From NCBI GenBank assembly GCA_949317995.1, contig OX439046.1, positions 39,530,002 to 39,594,001 on the forward strand: a stretch of DNA of 64,000 bases, in the 5' to 3' direction. A program made the translations under genes and the position numbers. The stretch is from Acholoe squamosa (Eukaryota; Annelida; Polychaeta; Phyllodocida; Polynoidae). The notes beneath the pieces are model-generated. The model ran no database searches and was not told the DNA's origin. It was given only the letters and a program-made list of their open reading frames with translations. Shown in pieces: positions 52,938 to 64,000 of this stretch; position 1 is the first letter of the stretch, and every line of letters starts with the position of its first letter.

Positions 52938-52955
52938 TAACTGGTCACGGCACCA
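52938..52955 (-). other. E2 primer-binding site
   Basis: TGGTGCCGTGACCAGTTA on the minus strand, one base from the LTR. The first 15 bases are identical to E1. Confidence 0.85.
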
Positions 52956-52956
52956 G

Positions 52957-53331
52957 TGTAAGGGTTTGTGGCCTTACGGATCTGGGGGGTTCGGGTCTTA
53001 CGATTCGAAAGAGAGAGTAAGACGGTAATTCAAGTGTATGCCAACGGTTAGTTTATTTCTTAGTGTACACTCACGGCTGCCGGATGGTATAGAACAAGCA
53101 GCTAAGATGGATGGAAAAATGATCTACATGGTGCGGAGGCCTGGAGGGCCTCTGACGTAGCGACTGAGCCCTGGGCTTTATATAAGGACCCAGGTGTTCG
53201 TCGTCAGATGTCCCCACAGACCCGGATCGGTGCTGCCACCTATCCGGAACCTGAGGAACGTCCGACAACTCGACTCACCCGCCATGTCAGACGGTACCCA
53301 ACTCTATGGTTAGACAATGCGTACCTCTACA
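52957..53331 (-). repeat. E2 5' LTR
   Basis: 375 bp, TGTAGAGGTACGC...CCCTTACA on the sense strand. TATA box complement at about 53177-53185 and AATAAA (minus) at 53052-53057, giving a U3 of about 150 bp. Followed by the GAAT duplication. Confidence 0.95.
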
Positions 53332-53679
53332 GAATATATCGTATAAGTCCATCCAGTATAGTGGTCAGGAACGGGTAACAGCAGTCATCAGGTTTTAAGG
53401 TAACAGCATCCAGAGGTAACTTGCAGCAACATTTCTACTATCGGATTTTTATAAATATGGGTTCTAATCCGAATAGAACTTTCAGGATATAATAATAAAT
53501 ATATGTCCTGAATTAGGCTATTTTCCAGTTATAAAGGAACCCGGAACACATAGAATAATCATAAGTGTTGATTTTCTTAGGGACATTCGCAGATATATAA
53601 TTTCTGCAAAAACTAAGTCTGGTTATCAAGGTTTAGGAGAGAGAGAAAAAAAAATTTTGCCAAGTAACCCGGAACACAC
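53332..53679 (-). other. E3 3' non-coding region, second part
   Basis: Continues E3 from the E2 insertion site; alignable with E2 42040-42402. No gene. Confidence 0.8.
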
Positions 53680-56619
53680 TTAGGTTGATTTCTTCGCGTG
53701 TTTCTTCCTAAGAAGGTCTAAAGCCGACTCAGGAGTACCATCCCATTCGTCTATGAACTTAGTGTTCAGATTTGTATTACGAGTTATCTCCTCCTTGACT
53801 CGTTTCTCAAGAACATGCACGTCCATAGCTGCCTGTTCCTTGGCAGCTAAGGCATCCTCCTCCCGAGCTTTGACTTCATCTCGGATGACAGTCTCGAGGC
53901 GTTCCTTTTCAGCATCGCCCACCTGTTTCATACATAACAGAGTATCATTCAGGAGACCCTGATGGAACTCTGTTGCTCTGTCACGAACACATTTCTCCCA
54001 GTGGGTGTAGATGGCCTTTTGGACATCTGCTTCCCCCTGACAAGACTTTTCAAACCAGATTTCAGCGTTACCGGTCTTAATGGTAATAGCGTCCTTTGGT
54101 GGTGTTGACACTGCCTGCGGGGTACTTCCGGATGTGGGGCTTCCAGACGCCACTGCCGTGGGAAGACAGTAGGTGGGTGGCGGATTTTGTCTCATCCCCA
54201 TCTCCATGTACATTTGTACCTGTTCTGGGGTAAATGTCACAGGCTGAGCGGCTGCAGTACTTGCAGATTGGCAGCAGCAGGTGCTGAGGTCTTTTTAGGG
54301 ACTAAACGACCTCCTTTTCCCACAACCAAGGTCTGGCTCTCGGGTCCAGGTCCTTGTGTCATGGACGGAGAGTTACGAGTGTTCACCTTCCCTGGTTTAG
54401 ATACAGCGCCTGCGTATCTGGCAGGTCCGGGTCTCTTGAAGACAGGAGTACCCTGGGCCTGCTCGTGTGGGTGACGTGCCAGGGGGGATCTGAAACGATC
54501 ATCCACCCTGGTTTTGGTGACAGTAGTAGACTGACCATTGCCGTTGCCACCTCGGTTCTGGTCTCTCCTAACTCTCCCTCTCGCTCTTTTCCCTTCTTTT
54601 CCGGACTCCTCGCATTTCTGCCAAAGAGACTCATGCATGTCTAATTTGCCCTTACCGGGAGTCAAGACAATCTTGGCACGGAGTTTCGAATCCTTGGTCT
54701 TCGGAACTTCGCAGAGAATTTGGTCCCCTGGTCGGATCTTTGACCAAGCATCTTCACTCAGACTGTCAAACTCCTTCATGAGTTCCTGATGCATGTCCAT
54801 AATGCGTTTACGGGCTGTATCAAGTCCTTCGGCATGAGCCTTATTCTGGTGTCTTGCCAGATCGCTACGGCGGTTGTATTGCACCTTCGTAGTACATTTC
54901 TTCCCCTTCTTACCATAACTCGGATCACAAATGTAAACCGGGTGATGGTGGAAGTGGGCCTCTACCAGATGTTTCTGGAACCGGACATCCTGGCAGATGG
55001 AGAAGAGACAAAACTTTTGATCGTCTCCGTACCACTTCTCAAGTGCCCAACGTAGCTTGCACCTCTGGGTATAGGTGTAGTACCCTTCGGTGTGGTTAAG
55101 CATAAGCCACATCTTACGATAGGCTTTGATCGGATTGCGATCCTCGTCCGAAAGACGCATCCAATCCTCATCGTCGGATTCACCGTTCTTGTTGACTGTA
55201 TCAGGACAGGCATACAGAGTAGAACCGTCCTCGGTTCTGGAGTCCTTCCAGGGTGTGGGTAGGTCTGGCCTTGGAACCGTCCTTCTTTACTCCGTATGCG
55301 CAGTCAGAGAAACACATTGGGATCCGGGTTTTGAATCCGGATTTGGCGTTAGCCCAATGTTCGGCCTCGGTTTGAGTAGATGGAGTCACCTTCTCATCGT
55401 ACTCTACTGAGGACTCATGTACCGATTCCTCATCTGAGGTAACTACCTCCATGGCGGTGCTACCGGTGGCTGAGGTGCTAGCTTGCGGGTCGGCTCTAAC
55501 AGAATCTGGAAGATTCTTGAGTCGCTGAGAAGCAGACCTCCTGTTCTTACTAACCGTCCAGTCTTCCGGATCCTTGGTTCCGGATTCACTGGAAGTAGAT
55601 GCTTCTACCGGACTTGTGGTTTTCCCGGTAGCACTGCCAGTGGTTGTTTTAGAACTGGCTGAACTTCTGGCACCTAGCTTCAGGTCGGGGATTGGAGGTG
55701 CGGGTGCCTCCGCTTCCCTTCAAGCTTGCTCCAGGGCTTCCTGCTCCGCAGTCAGACGATGGACGAGAATCGTCCGAAGGGCTGCGCTCCTGTCCAGTCC
55801 TGTAAGAGAGGTGTTCTGGACTTCCGTAAGTTCGGCTTCGGCTATATAATAGCCATCATCCCACTGCTCAAAGTTAGCAGTGGCCTCCCGGTACTCCCTC
55901 ATTGTTTGGTACTCCGGCCGGACAGCACTAGGGCGTGGGTAGGTCTGGCCTTCGGGTTCCAAAACGCAGCCTACCCAGTCGATGTTGGTCTTCGTTAGGT
56001 TCCACTGAGACCTGTCCAGCTTTGGATAAGCTCCTAGCAGGAAGGCTCTGTTTGCCTCATACACCACCTGTCGAAAGGCGATGTCAACCATGAGTCCCCG
56101 TTGGAACCAAGGCCAGTCTCTGAGCCATTCTGGTGGCGTCCTGTCCAGCTGTTCGGGAGGCATAACACCCTCGATAGCCATTCTCACCTTCGGGTCCAGT
56201 TTGACTGGGGTGCCGTCCAGGTTCACTACCTGTGCCTGTAAGTCCGGATGGACATACAGGTACTGACCATCATAGGCCGCTGGGAATGGATCATCCACGG
56301 CTGGCTTCCATTGGTCCTTAGATCCGTCAACTTGGGCAGTTTCGGATCCGGTTGCTGCTGCTTCGGGGTTTGAAGTGTCTCCAGATCCATCGGTGGGAAG
56401 TGGTGACAACAGTTTCTCTGGCTCATTCAGCGAGAATGAAGCCAACTTCTCTTCAAACGAGCGATCAGCAGATTCCTCCACTTCCATCAGCTCGCTTTCC
56501 GCCTGTGTAACAGGTGACAAAGCTTCCAGAAAAGCTTCTGCGGACGGAGTCAGCTTATCCGGGTCACCGGATAGCTTGGCTGCTGCTATGGATTCCTCAG
56601 CCATGACTGAAGGAATCAC
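53680..56619 (-). pseudogene. E3 ORF3 (broken)
   Basis: Close homologue of E2 ORF3 in several frames (55720-56619, 55201-55452, 54237-55160, 53680-54240). Breaks include a TGA near 55720, a local duplication/shift around 55200-55275 and a shift near 54240. A small deletion removes residues just before the C-terminal DEWDG motif, and another removes part of the first finger region. The zinc fingers, KPGK..R block and coiled coil are recognisable. Confidence 0.88.
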
Positions 56620-57097
56620 CTCGGGAGTTAAATACTCCTTTTCCCGGCTTTCACGGCGCCGGGGCCGACACTTAGCGGAGCCTGCCTGCTAAGAGATCAA
56701 CTCTGGAGGCACACCTGGATCGTTTATCGATGGTAATTCAAAAGAGGGCGATTGCTCGCCCGTCCCGAATACTGCCAAAAAACAATATGGCGACAAGCCA
56801 GCTTTCGTGATGTCATTTCCTCGCTAGCTAGCGGGGTCACGAGAGGTCAGCCGAGACTGGACACGGTGACGTCATGCGGAAACGCACGTGCTACAAGCGG
56901 AACATAAACAAACTGATTGTTTTTAGGTAATTATCGCTCACGCCGATGACTCGTCTTGGGATTTAAATGGAGTTTATGGAAAGCTTAAGCAAATCCACTA
57001 CCCACTGGTACATCATACGGCAGCGACAAATAAGCCTTTTGGGTCAGTTGCCATCCGTTCCTCTAAATGTAAACATTACAATCATTGTGTATACAGG
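56620..57097 (-). promoter_or_regulatory. E3 pol-ORF3 intergenic region
   Basis: Counterpart of the E2 gap: one TGACGTCA kept (56867-56874), the other mutated to TGATGTCA (56808-56815). The flanking GAGAGGTCAGCCGAGACTGG is conserved. Confidence 0.5.
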
Positions 57098-60000
57098 TTA
57101 GGTCACTGCAGTCCTCTGGGCATTTCGAGGGCTGCGGCGAACGTATATCCCCTTTTTGGATAGTTCCTTTTCGGACCTGACAGTTTGAAGAGCTTTCTCT
57201 AGGTGTTTCTTGGCCTTCGAAACACCTTTCCTCTTCTTCTTGTCTTCACCTGCCGAGACTTTTTTAACTCCCCCACGCTTAATCGGTGTTGGCGTCGGTG
57301 GCACTGATTCAGATCCCTTTTTAGGCCTACCTCGGCTTCTCTTCAGTATCGGGTTCTTTACCTGGTCTACTATCCGATTCAGATTCAAAATCTTTTTGAA
57401 CCCTTCACCATACATTTCTGTGGAGGTCTCCCTCCCAGACCATTTCCTCAGTCTAGCCACATTTGACTTATAAAGTCGACCAAGGTCCGATTTAATAATT
57501 ATGGTACAATCACTAATAACTTGGGTTATTGTAAAAGGACCGTCCCAATTAGACGCTAATTTTATGTGTCTAAGTGGTTCATGTAGTCTTAGAACTCTAT
57601 CTCCGGATTGGAATTTCCGATGCTATAGATCGGTATCATATCCTACTTTCTGCCATTTGGCACTTTTCTCTAAATCAATTCGGACAGACTCGTATGCTTT
57701 TTTGAATCTGTCTCTTAAACATTTGACAAAAACTACATGACAAGGTAGTTCCGGGTCCATTCCTACGACTCCAAATACTAAGTCTGCAGGCATTATTAGA
57801 TCCTCTCCGAAAACTAGAAAATTCGGAGTGCAGTTGGTACTTGAATGTACCGTACTGTTGTAAGCATGTGTCACAAAATGACATTGCTCATCCCAATCGT
57901 CCATATGTTCATTAACAAGTGACTTTAGGACCTGAATAAGGGTTCTATTGAACCTTTTGACCAATCCGTCACTTTGTGGCCTATATGGATTGGTTCTAGT
58001 TTTGCAGATAGCCAAGTATTCGCACATACCCTGCCAGAGATTCGATTTGAATTCTCTGCCTTGGTCACTGTGTAGCATTAATGGTACACTGAAAGTCAGT
58101 ACCCAACCTTTTACAAAGGCCTCGGCACAAGTGACTGCTTTGTGGTCCGGGAGTGGAAATACTTTGGTGTATTTCGTGTAGTAGTCACACACTACCATCA
58201 TACAGGTATTGTCATTAGCGGTTGTATTAAGTCCACTAATGATATCTACCCCGATTCTCACGAATCTAACTCCGAAGAGTTCTTGAGACAGGGGAAGTTT
58301 GCCCATCCCGGGTCCGGGTTTGTTTTTACAACAGTCTGGACAGGTGGTTACCCATCTTTGCAAGTCTCATGACATGCCGGGCCAATAGTATTTCTTAGAA
58401 AGTTGTGCTAATGAGCGCTTTCTTCCAAAATGACCACTGGTCCGGTGCACATGACAGAAATACATAATGTCATGTCTAATTGCATGTGGTATAACCACTT
58501 GCATGATTTTCTCACCATTATTACATGGCTTCCAACGGTATAACACGCCTTTCCGGACTTCAAGCTCAGTCCATTGAGCAAGAAACCTTCTCATTTCTCG
58601 ATTTTCCAGGGAGACCTCTGGTCTAGCTGGACCAATTTGGTACCAATTGCAGTAGCTGTGCAGTTAGCGAGTCAGCTTCCTGGAAACGTCGTATGTGATC
58701 CATAGACCATTCCTGTACACTGGCAACTAGGGGTTCGAAGGGCCTCCGAATCCCTGCTAGCACTGCTCTGTGAGCTCCACAATCAGTACAATCCGGATTA
58801 TCACATTTCCGAATTAGTATTCAAGACAAAGCATCAGCATTTAAATGCTTAACTCCGGGTCTGTGCTGAATCTGGTGATGTTCAAGCCCATATTCGGATA
58901 AGTGGGCTAGCCACCGACCTAACATGCCTTCAGCATCTTGGAAGTTCGATAACCATCTTAAAGACGAATGGTCCGTACGTAAAGTAAAGTTCGTCCCCCA
59001 TAGAAAATGTTTAAACTTCTTTGTATATACAACTACTGCTAACAGTTTTCTTTTGGTCGTGCAGTAATTGCGCTGAGTTTTGCTCAGTGTGTTGCTAGCA
59101 AAGGCAATTGGTACCTCCCTCCCATTTTGGACTTGCGAGAGAGCTGCACCAATGCTGTCATTACTAGCATCCGTATCCAGTACGAAATGATCTGTCTCAT
59201 TCGGATATTGCAATACGGGAGTACTCGTGAACAGATCTTTTAGCTTTTGAAAAGCAGATTCCTGTTCATGCGTCCAAGGAAATTTTTCCTTGGTACTTCC
59301 TGGAGTCCAGTTAGCTATTACTTGTAATGGGTAACTGATTCTAGTATAATTCGGAATAAATTCCCTATAATAGGAACAGAATCCTAAAAATGATCTCACT
59401 TCTTTGGTGATGTTCAAGCCCATATTCGGATAAGTGGGCTAGCCACCGACCTAACATGCCTTCAGCATCTTGGAAGTTCAATAACCATCTTAAAGACGAA
59501 TGGTCCGTACGTAAAGTAAAGTTCGTCCCCCATAGAAAATGTTTAAACTTCTTTGTATATACAACTACTGCTAACAGTTCTCTTTTGGTCGTGCAGTAAT
59601 TGCGCTGAGTTTTGCTCAGTGTGTTGCTAGCAAAGGCAATTGGTACCTCCCTCCCATTTTGGACTTGCGAGAGAGCTGCACCAACGCTGTCATTACTAGC
59701 ATCCGTATCCAGTACGAAATGATCCGTCTCATTCGGATATTGCAATACGGGAGTACTCGTGAACAGATCTTTTAGCTTTTGAAAAGCAGATTCCTGTTCA
59801 TGCGTCCAAGGAAATTTTTCCTTGGTACTTCCTGGAGTCCAGTTAGCTATTACTTGTAATGGGTAACTGATTCTAGTATAATTCAGAATAAATTCCCTAT
59901 AATAGGAACAGAATCCTAAAAATGATCTCACTTCTTTAGGTGATTTAGGTCTATTCCAATTCGTTACTGACTCGATTTTATCGGGATCAGCTTTTATTCC

Positions 60001-60200
60001 TTCATCAGAGATGATGCGGCCCAAATAATTTATGGACTTTCTAAAGATGTGACATTTTTTAGGTTTCAATTTGAGACCATTAGAAATAATACATTCTAAT
60101 ACCAATCTAAGATTATTAGAACATTCTTCGAATGTTTTTCCGAAGACTATTACATCGTCAAGATATACGAGACATCTTTTCCACAATAAATCACTTAATA
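57098..60200 (-). pseudogene. pol: E3 pol remnant
   Basis: Pieces of RT (from YLDD), RNase H, integrase and the AT-hook tail (KRSRGRPKK), highly similar to E2 pol but interrupted by stops and shifts (frames 59365-60186, 58821-59423, 58367-58594, 57623-58363, 57098-57460). A 532-bp tandem duplication covers the RNase H region. Protease and the N-terminal RT are missing because the Ngaro-like element starts at about 60200. Confidence 0.92.
58874..59937 (-). repeat. 532-bp tandem duplication inside E3 pol
   Basis: 58874-59405 and 59406-59937 are nearly identical. The break has a short shared GGTGAT sequence, consistent with slippage or end-joining. It duplicates the segment from the end of RT through RNase H and destroys the frame. 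Confidence 0.92.
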
Positions 60201-60412
60201 TAGTATAGAGGTATACATATATAAGTTAATGTGTTGATCCGAATTACCGGTAATAATAATAACTATATCCTTATATTAATAGACATGTTATAATAATAAA
60301 TATGGAATAATAAGGAGACATTGAGTTTGGTGAGAATTGATTTTGTCAATACCAATCCTATACATGCCAACAACCGCCAAACACAATGTAACACATTCCA
60401 TAGTAAAAATTC
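60200..60412 (-). other. Ngaro-like 3' terminal region
   Basis: AT-rich sequence between the recombinase stop codon and the E3 junction. It should contain the 3' parts of the split direct repeats, which cannot be verified without the 5' end. The junction lies between about 60196 and 60206. Confidence 0.5.
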
Positions 60413-61327
60413 TTAAAACATTACATCTAAAGCCAGCAAGCTATCCTTTGACTCATGTAGATATTTAAAAACAGCATTAGACTTCCAATTCGCTCGCCTC
60501 ATAATATCATGAACACTCAAGCCTGAATTTTTTAACAGGGTAGCACCACCGTGCCTAAGAGAATGACTTGAAATGTTAACAGACAAACCACATTGAAAAG
60601 CAATAGCTTTTAACCTCGTATTCACATAGTTATATTGCAACGGTCTCGATTGAAAAGAAAAAAGAAACCTGTTATAATTACAGGCTCTAACACACATGTT
60701 AATATACCTAGCCGGGCACAAGTCAGAACTATCATCTCTTTTTAGATACACAACATTTGGAGACTTGCCAAACTGGTCCGTTTTAGAAGAATTAACTCTG
60801 ATTTCTATACAATCAGAAGAAACTTTAACATCCCTCCTCAATAAGTTATGGGGCGACTGGACTACATGTCCAATCCTGAATACACCCCTGTAACATAGCA
60901 AAATAGCGGACCAAAATACCACATCTTCCATAAGACCGAAGTCCAGTTTAGATTTAATCCGCACCATATCTCTAGGACTCAGAGGGTAGGTTGTACTACC
61001 AGACCCCTTACACAGCCTCTCTATCCCATCAAGGGTCTTTTTAACCACAAAATTAGTACTATAATCCAAATAACCTTTTAATTTCTGGTAATACCATATA
61101 GCAGATAAATAATTCCTGACTGAAATAGGTTTCATAAAATCAGACAGATACACACAATACAAAGAAGCTTGAGACGGAGAACAAGGAAAAGGGGTAAAAT
61201 TAAACCTTTTACAAAATTTTTTGTACCTACTAAGTTGCTGCCTACGAGTTCTACGAGTAGAATCAGCCACACCCCTATATAAGAATTTTTTCCTTCTCCT
61301 CTCCAACTCCTTGAGGTCTGCAATCAT
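60413..61327 (-). CDS. tyrosine recombinase of Ngaro-like element
   Basis: 304 aa, intact. Integrates the circular DNA copy without target duplication (known for the family). An N-terminal SAM-like core-binding region (about 20-85) precedes the catalytic domain with R151 (FRIGHVV), H255-x-x-R258 (HSLRHGG), W281 and Y289, that is, the full R-H-R-(W/H)-Y set. The start ATG at 61327 lies inside the end of the RT-RNase H frame (overlap of 53 nt). Confidence 0.9.
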   Translation of the reverse strand: MIADLKELERRRKKFLYRGVADSTRRTRRQQLSRYKKFCKRFNFTPFPCSPSQASLYCVYLSDFMKPISVRNYLSAIWYYQKLKGYLDYSTNFVVKKTLDGIERLCKGSGSTTYPLSPRDMVRIKSKLDFGLMEDVVFWSAILLCYRGVFRIGHVVQSPHNLLRRDVKVSSDCIEIRVNSSKTDQFGKSPNVVYLKRDDSSDLCPARYINMCVRACNYNRFLFSFQSRPLQYNYVNTRLKAIAFQCGLSVNISSHSLRHGGATLLKNSGLSVHDIMRRANWKSNAVFKYLHESKDSLLALDVMF

Positions 61328-63054
61328 AACAGCACATGCTATATTCAGTCAAGACATCTTCACATTTCTTAGGAACACCCCTGTAATTTAGCCTAGACAA
61401 ATGGTCAGCTAAAATATTTTCCTCAGACCTAATATATGTCGAATATATTTCAATGTTATGAACAAAACATAGCCAAAAAATTTCTCTCAGCCAGGACATG
61501 CACAATTTATTCTTGGATCTACCGGTATTTAACATAGCCAAGACCTGCATGTTATCCATGATACAATGAACTCTAGTGTTACTAAACTTCTTCACCCAGC
61601 GCTTTAAGCCCACCATAACAGGGTAGAGTTTGTATACGTTTATATTCCTGTGGTGGATTTTTAGATTATCAAGCTTAAGGGCATGAACAAAATGATCCCT
61701 ACAGCCCAACATAGGATTAGAGTCATTCCAAGTACCATACAAATAATCTTTACCAAACCAGGCACCAAATCCTTGTATAGATGAATCGGAATACATAGGG
61801 GTACATTCATTATCATTCAAAATGATATTTTTGCAATTAAAAATCCTACAAAAATCCCTCCACCACAGCAAGTCATTTTGGGTTTCCTCATTAAGTTTAA
61901 TAACACCCTTATTCCTGGCCTTTGCACAAAGATCGAACAATCTCCTGCTGAAAGTTCTACCACCCCGTATAACTTGGGAACAGAAGGACATTAAACCACC
62001 AATTTTTTGTAATGCCTTCTTAGATACAAATGTTTTACCCAAACACTCCTCTATAGCCAGGCTCATTTTATCTAGCTTCTTTTGTGGTAGCGACAGCTCC
62101 ATACACGTGGAGTCAATGGTTATACCTAGAAAAGTACACACCTGACTAGGCTCAGTCACCTTTTCTTTCGAAACTACAAACCCTAAATACTCCATACACT
62201 CGATGAGGATGTTCCTCTTACGTAAACATTCCTCCTCGGTCCGAGCTATGATAATAAAATCGTCTAGGTAATTTACTATCCTATCTACACCATAAAATTT
62301 AGCTATTTCAGTCAAAAGATCAGATATTCTACTAGATATATATGGAGCACACTTTAGACCAAATGTCAACCGGTTACTTTAAAAAAATTCATCTCCATTA
62401 CCAAAATTCCACCTGAAAGCCTTGATAGCCTACATGTGGACCATACACACTGATACTCCTGTAAGCGGATTTCAAATCCACCACACACATAAAGTCGTTC
62501 CTATCTAGTTGACAAGTAACCGTGTTAATAGAGTTATAAGAGAAACTTCTAGACGTGGTGCTCATAAAGTTATTAATAGATACCTCCGCTGGCATGCTAC
62601 AATCCGTGATAGGTCTTAATTTACCATTAGACTTCTCCACACCACCTAAAGAATGGACACACCTGGGTTTGACATTTGTCTTTGTAACCAAGCCCTGGGC
62701 TAATTCCTCCTCAATAATACCACACATCTCGTTATAAAATCTATCTTCTAAAATAGACTTATAATTTTTACAATCATATGTTGTATCACAACCTGGGTCA
62801 ACTATCTTGAACCCCTCAGTAAAACCACACCATAGAAAATCAGATTCCGTCTGATTTATATTAATAATATCCGACTGTCTCAAAAAACTAGCCAGTCTAC
62901 ATGGTAAAATTTGAGCTTTCCTACCATAAATGAAATGCTCACACTCACATACACCATTGACGCAACTATCATAGACCCTGATGCTAGGCCTATTAACACA
63001 CTCCACCGTAAACAGTGGTTTAAACTCGCCCTGTACTGGGCCACTATAAGACAT
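61275..63054 (-). pseudogene. RT-RNase H of Ngaro-like element (two breaks)
   Basis: The upstream part (62398-63054) carries early RT motifs (LRPITDCS, then MCVVDLKSAYRS). The downstream part (61275-62369) has TFGLKCAPY, the catalytic NYLDDF (D36-D37 of that piece), a thumb region and an RNase H domain (YSDSS D195, MDNMQ D272, ADHLSR D322). Between them a one-base shift in a T-run near 62400 and a TAA near 62373 interrupt the frame. The usual RNase H glutamate in the (E)L(F/Y)PV block is Lys (YKLYPV), which should impair RNase H. The ORF lengths otherwise match the family. Confidence 0.85.
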
Positions 63055-63220
63055 AAAAAGATTCTTGTTGAAAATACAAGGTTTTTTAACATCATTTTCA
63101 TTATTTTCACCCGAAATGACTGGAACAGGGGGGGTCAGGAAGGTCTACCACATGTACTACATTAGAATCAGGCATCAAAATATCAGATTTCAACGTAGGA
63201 CCTTGCCTAAGAGGAAACTC

Positions 63221-63910
63221 CTAATCTTTTTTGTTCTTTTGGCATTTGTCCTTGCCATGATTTGACATGCTACAGACCTCACAAATGTGACGGTACCTGC
63301 AAGGGTCCTCCCTGCAACCCTCAGCCCTGTTGAAAGCATAACAGGTTCGGTTGGATTGTTTAGACTTGAAAGACTTAGGTTTAACCCCACCCGCCTTCTG
63401 AGCTTGTACCGTTCCGTCATAAGACAGGTGTCTAAGTATATCCTCACTTTTAATATCACCAAAAGATTCCACACCTTCACAATTAGCTCTGCTTTTAACC
63501 GACGAGTCGTATGCTACGAGAGCCTTCAGAGTGTATATCTTCGTAGAGGATTTCTCAACTAAAACTTCGATATGTTTAACCACATCGAAAACATCCTCTC
63601 CCTCCTCTATCAACTGCTTCATCATTCTAACGTTAACGAGCAGGAGTTTTTCGATACTATCCAACTTTTCACCTTTTTTCAAGAAATTTCTTTGATCAAA
63701 CATACCTCTAGACTTCGTAGCATGTCGACGACCGTTCCATGAAGCATTAGACCTAATAGAATCCGATGAATCCGTTGAAAAACTACGATATGAAGAAGAC
63801 CTGCTCGAAGATCCAAGATGGCGACGTCCCTTCTTGTCGCTGTGGAGACCCCGGTAGTCAGGCGAGCGCTGTCGGCCCCGCCCCCGTTGCTTGGTTACCA
63901 TGTTGTCCAT
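63221..63910 (-). CDS. Gag-like zinc-finger ORF1 of Ngaro-like element
   Basis: 229 aa from the ATG at 63910, but the frame stays open upstream to the window edge, so the real start may lie beyond it. Arg/Ser-rich N-terminus, a short helical middle, and a C-terminal pair of zinc motifs: C-x8-C-x4-C-x3-H (CCCH type) immediately followed by C-x2-C-x4-H-x4-C (zinc knuckle), ending in a Lys-rich tail. Position and zinc motifs suit a nucleocapsid-like protein. Confidence 0.75.
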   Translation of the reverse strand: MDNMVTKQRGRGRQRSPDYRGLHSDKKGRRHLGSSSRSSSYRSFSTDSSDSIRSNASWNGRRHATKSRGMFDQRNFLKKGEKLDSIEKLLLVNVRMMKQLIEEGEDVFDVVKHIEVLVEKSSTKIYTLKALVAYDSSVKSRANCEGVESFGDIKSEDILRHLSYDGTVQAQKAGGVKPKSFKSKQSNRTCYAFNRAEGCREDPCRYRHICEVCSMSNHGKDKCQKNKKD

Positions 63911-64000
63911 GGAATGTTTATCAACACCGCCACGTGTACGACCCGTCTCCGCCTCGCCAACCGCTGCTGCAGTAGATGTCCGTCTAACCGCCTGTCCCTC

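Larger units (their letters stand above)
40463..53331 (-). mobile_element. E2: near-complete second-family Ty3/gypsy element
   Basis: 12,869 bp with 375-bp LTRs that differ at about five positions, flanked by GAAT (40459-40462 and 53332-53335) and inserted into the 3' region of E3. Gag and pol are open; ORF3 carries one stop and one frameshift. The architecture is the same as E1 despite strong protein divergence. LTR divergence near 1.3% makes it older than E1 but younger than E3 and E4. Confidence 0.96.
39036..60200 (-). mobile_element. E3: degenerate second-family Ty3/gypsy element, interrupted twice
   Basis: E3 consists of a 3' LTR (39036-39390), a 3' non-coding region (39391-40462), then, after the E2 insertion, the rest of the 3' region (53332-53679), ORF3 pieces, an intergenic region and pol pieces up to about 60200, where homology to E2 pol stops abruptly at the Ngaro element. 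Joining the two sides of E2 recreates the E2-like order of the 3' region. Gag and the 5' LTR lie outside the window if they survive. Confidence 0.88.
60200..64000 (-). mobile_element. Ngaro/DIRS-like tyrosine-recombinase retrotransposon, 5' end outside window
   Basis: On the minus strand the order is zinc-finger Gag-like ORF1, RT-RNase H, tyrosine recombinase, then a 3' AT-rich tail, typical of Ngaro-type elements (no methyltransferase domain seen). It is inserted in E3 pol. The expected split direct repeats and the left end cannot be seen because the element runs off the window. Two breaks in the RT frame suggest it is inactive. Confidence 0.85.

Overview
The window is eukaryotic, almost certainly from an invertebrate or basal-chordate animal. 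It holds Ty3/gypsy-type LTR retrotransposons, a Ngaro/DIRS-type tyrosine-recombinase retrotransposon, tRNA-derived repeats, foldback elements and minisatellites. One spliced exon looks like an animal serine beta-lactamase-like (gigasin-6-like) hydrolase. The species cannot be named from the sequence. Almost nothing here is host coding sequence; the window is a mobile-element graveyard with at least one very young element.

Layout. 1-3533: AT-rich non-coding DNA with a degenerate 602-bp repeat. 3534-16368 (+): element E1, a complete 12.8-kb Ty3/gypsy element with identical 364-bp LTRs, a 4-bp TACA target duplication, intact gag, intact pol and an intact third ORF (1168 aa). 16373-26460: a solo LTR (17889-18304), a 592-bp tandem duplication, two inverted repeats, a LINE endonuclease fragment, the host-like exon (22860-23030) and a G-rich minisatellite inside a 1.14-kb duplication. 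27012-30272: inverted repeats nested inside an inverted repeat, with a 248-bp LTR-like element carrying a tRNA-Cys-like sequence at the centre of the foldback. 32397-64000: nested insertions, all on the minus strand. E4 (E1 family, ORF3 tail amplified in 1.58-kb tandem units) is interrupted by E3 (second family, degenerate). E3 is interrupted by E2 (same family as E3, 12.87 kb, intact gag and pol, LTRs about 1% different, GAAT target duplication) and by a Ngaro-like element that runs off the window end.

How the parts work together. E1 and E2 belong to two divergent families with one architecture: LTR, PBS (TGGTGCCGTGACCAG), gag, a -1 frameshift at GGAAAAC-TAG, pol (protease, RT, RNase H, integrase, AT-hook tail), a ~500-bp intergenic region with TGACGTCA sites, ORF3, a long 3' non-coding region, a G-rich polypurine tract and the second LTR. 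ORF3 sits where env would be. It has no visible signal peptide or membrane segment; instead it has two C2H2-like zinc fingers, a coiled coil and a C-terminal EWDG motif, conserved between families. I consider this non-env third ORF, with its putative own promoter, the most interesting system in the window. The tRNA-bearing LTR-like element is second.
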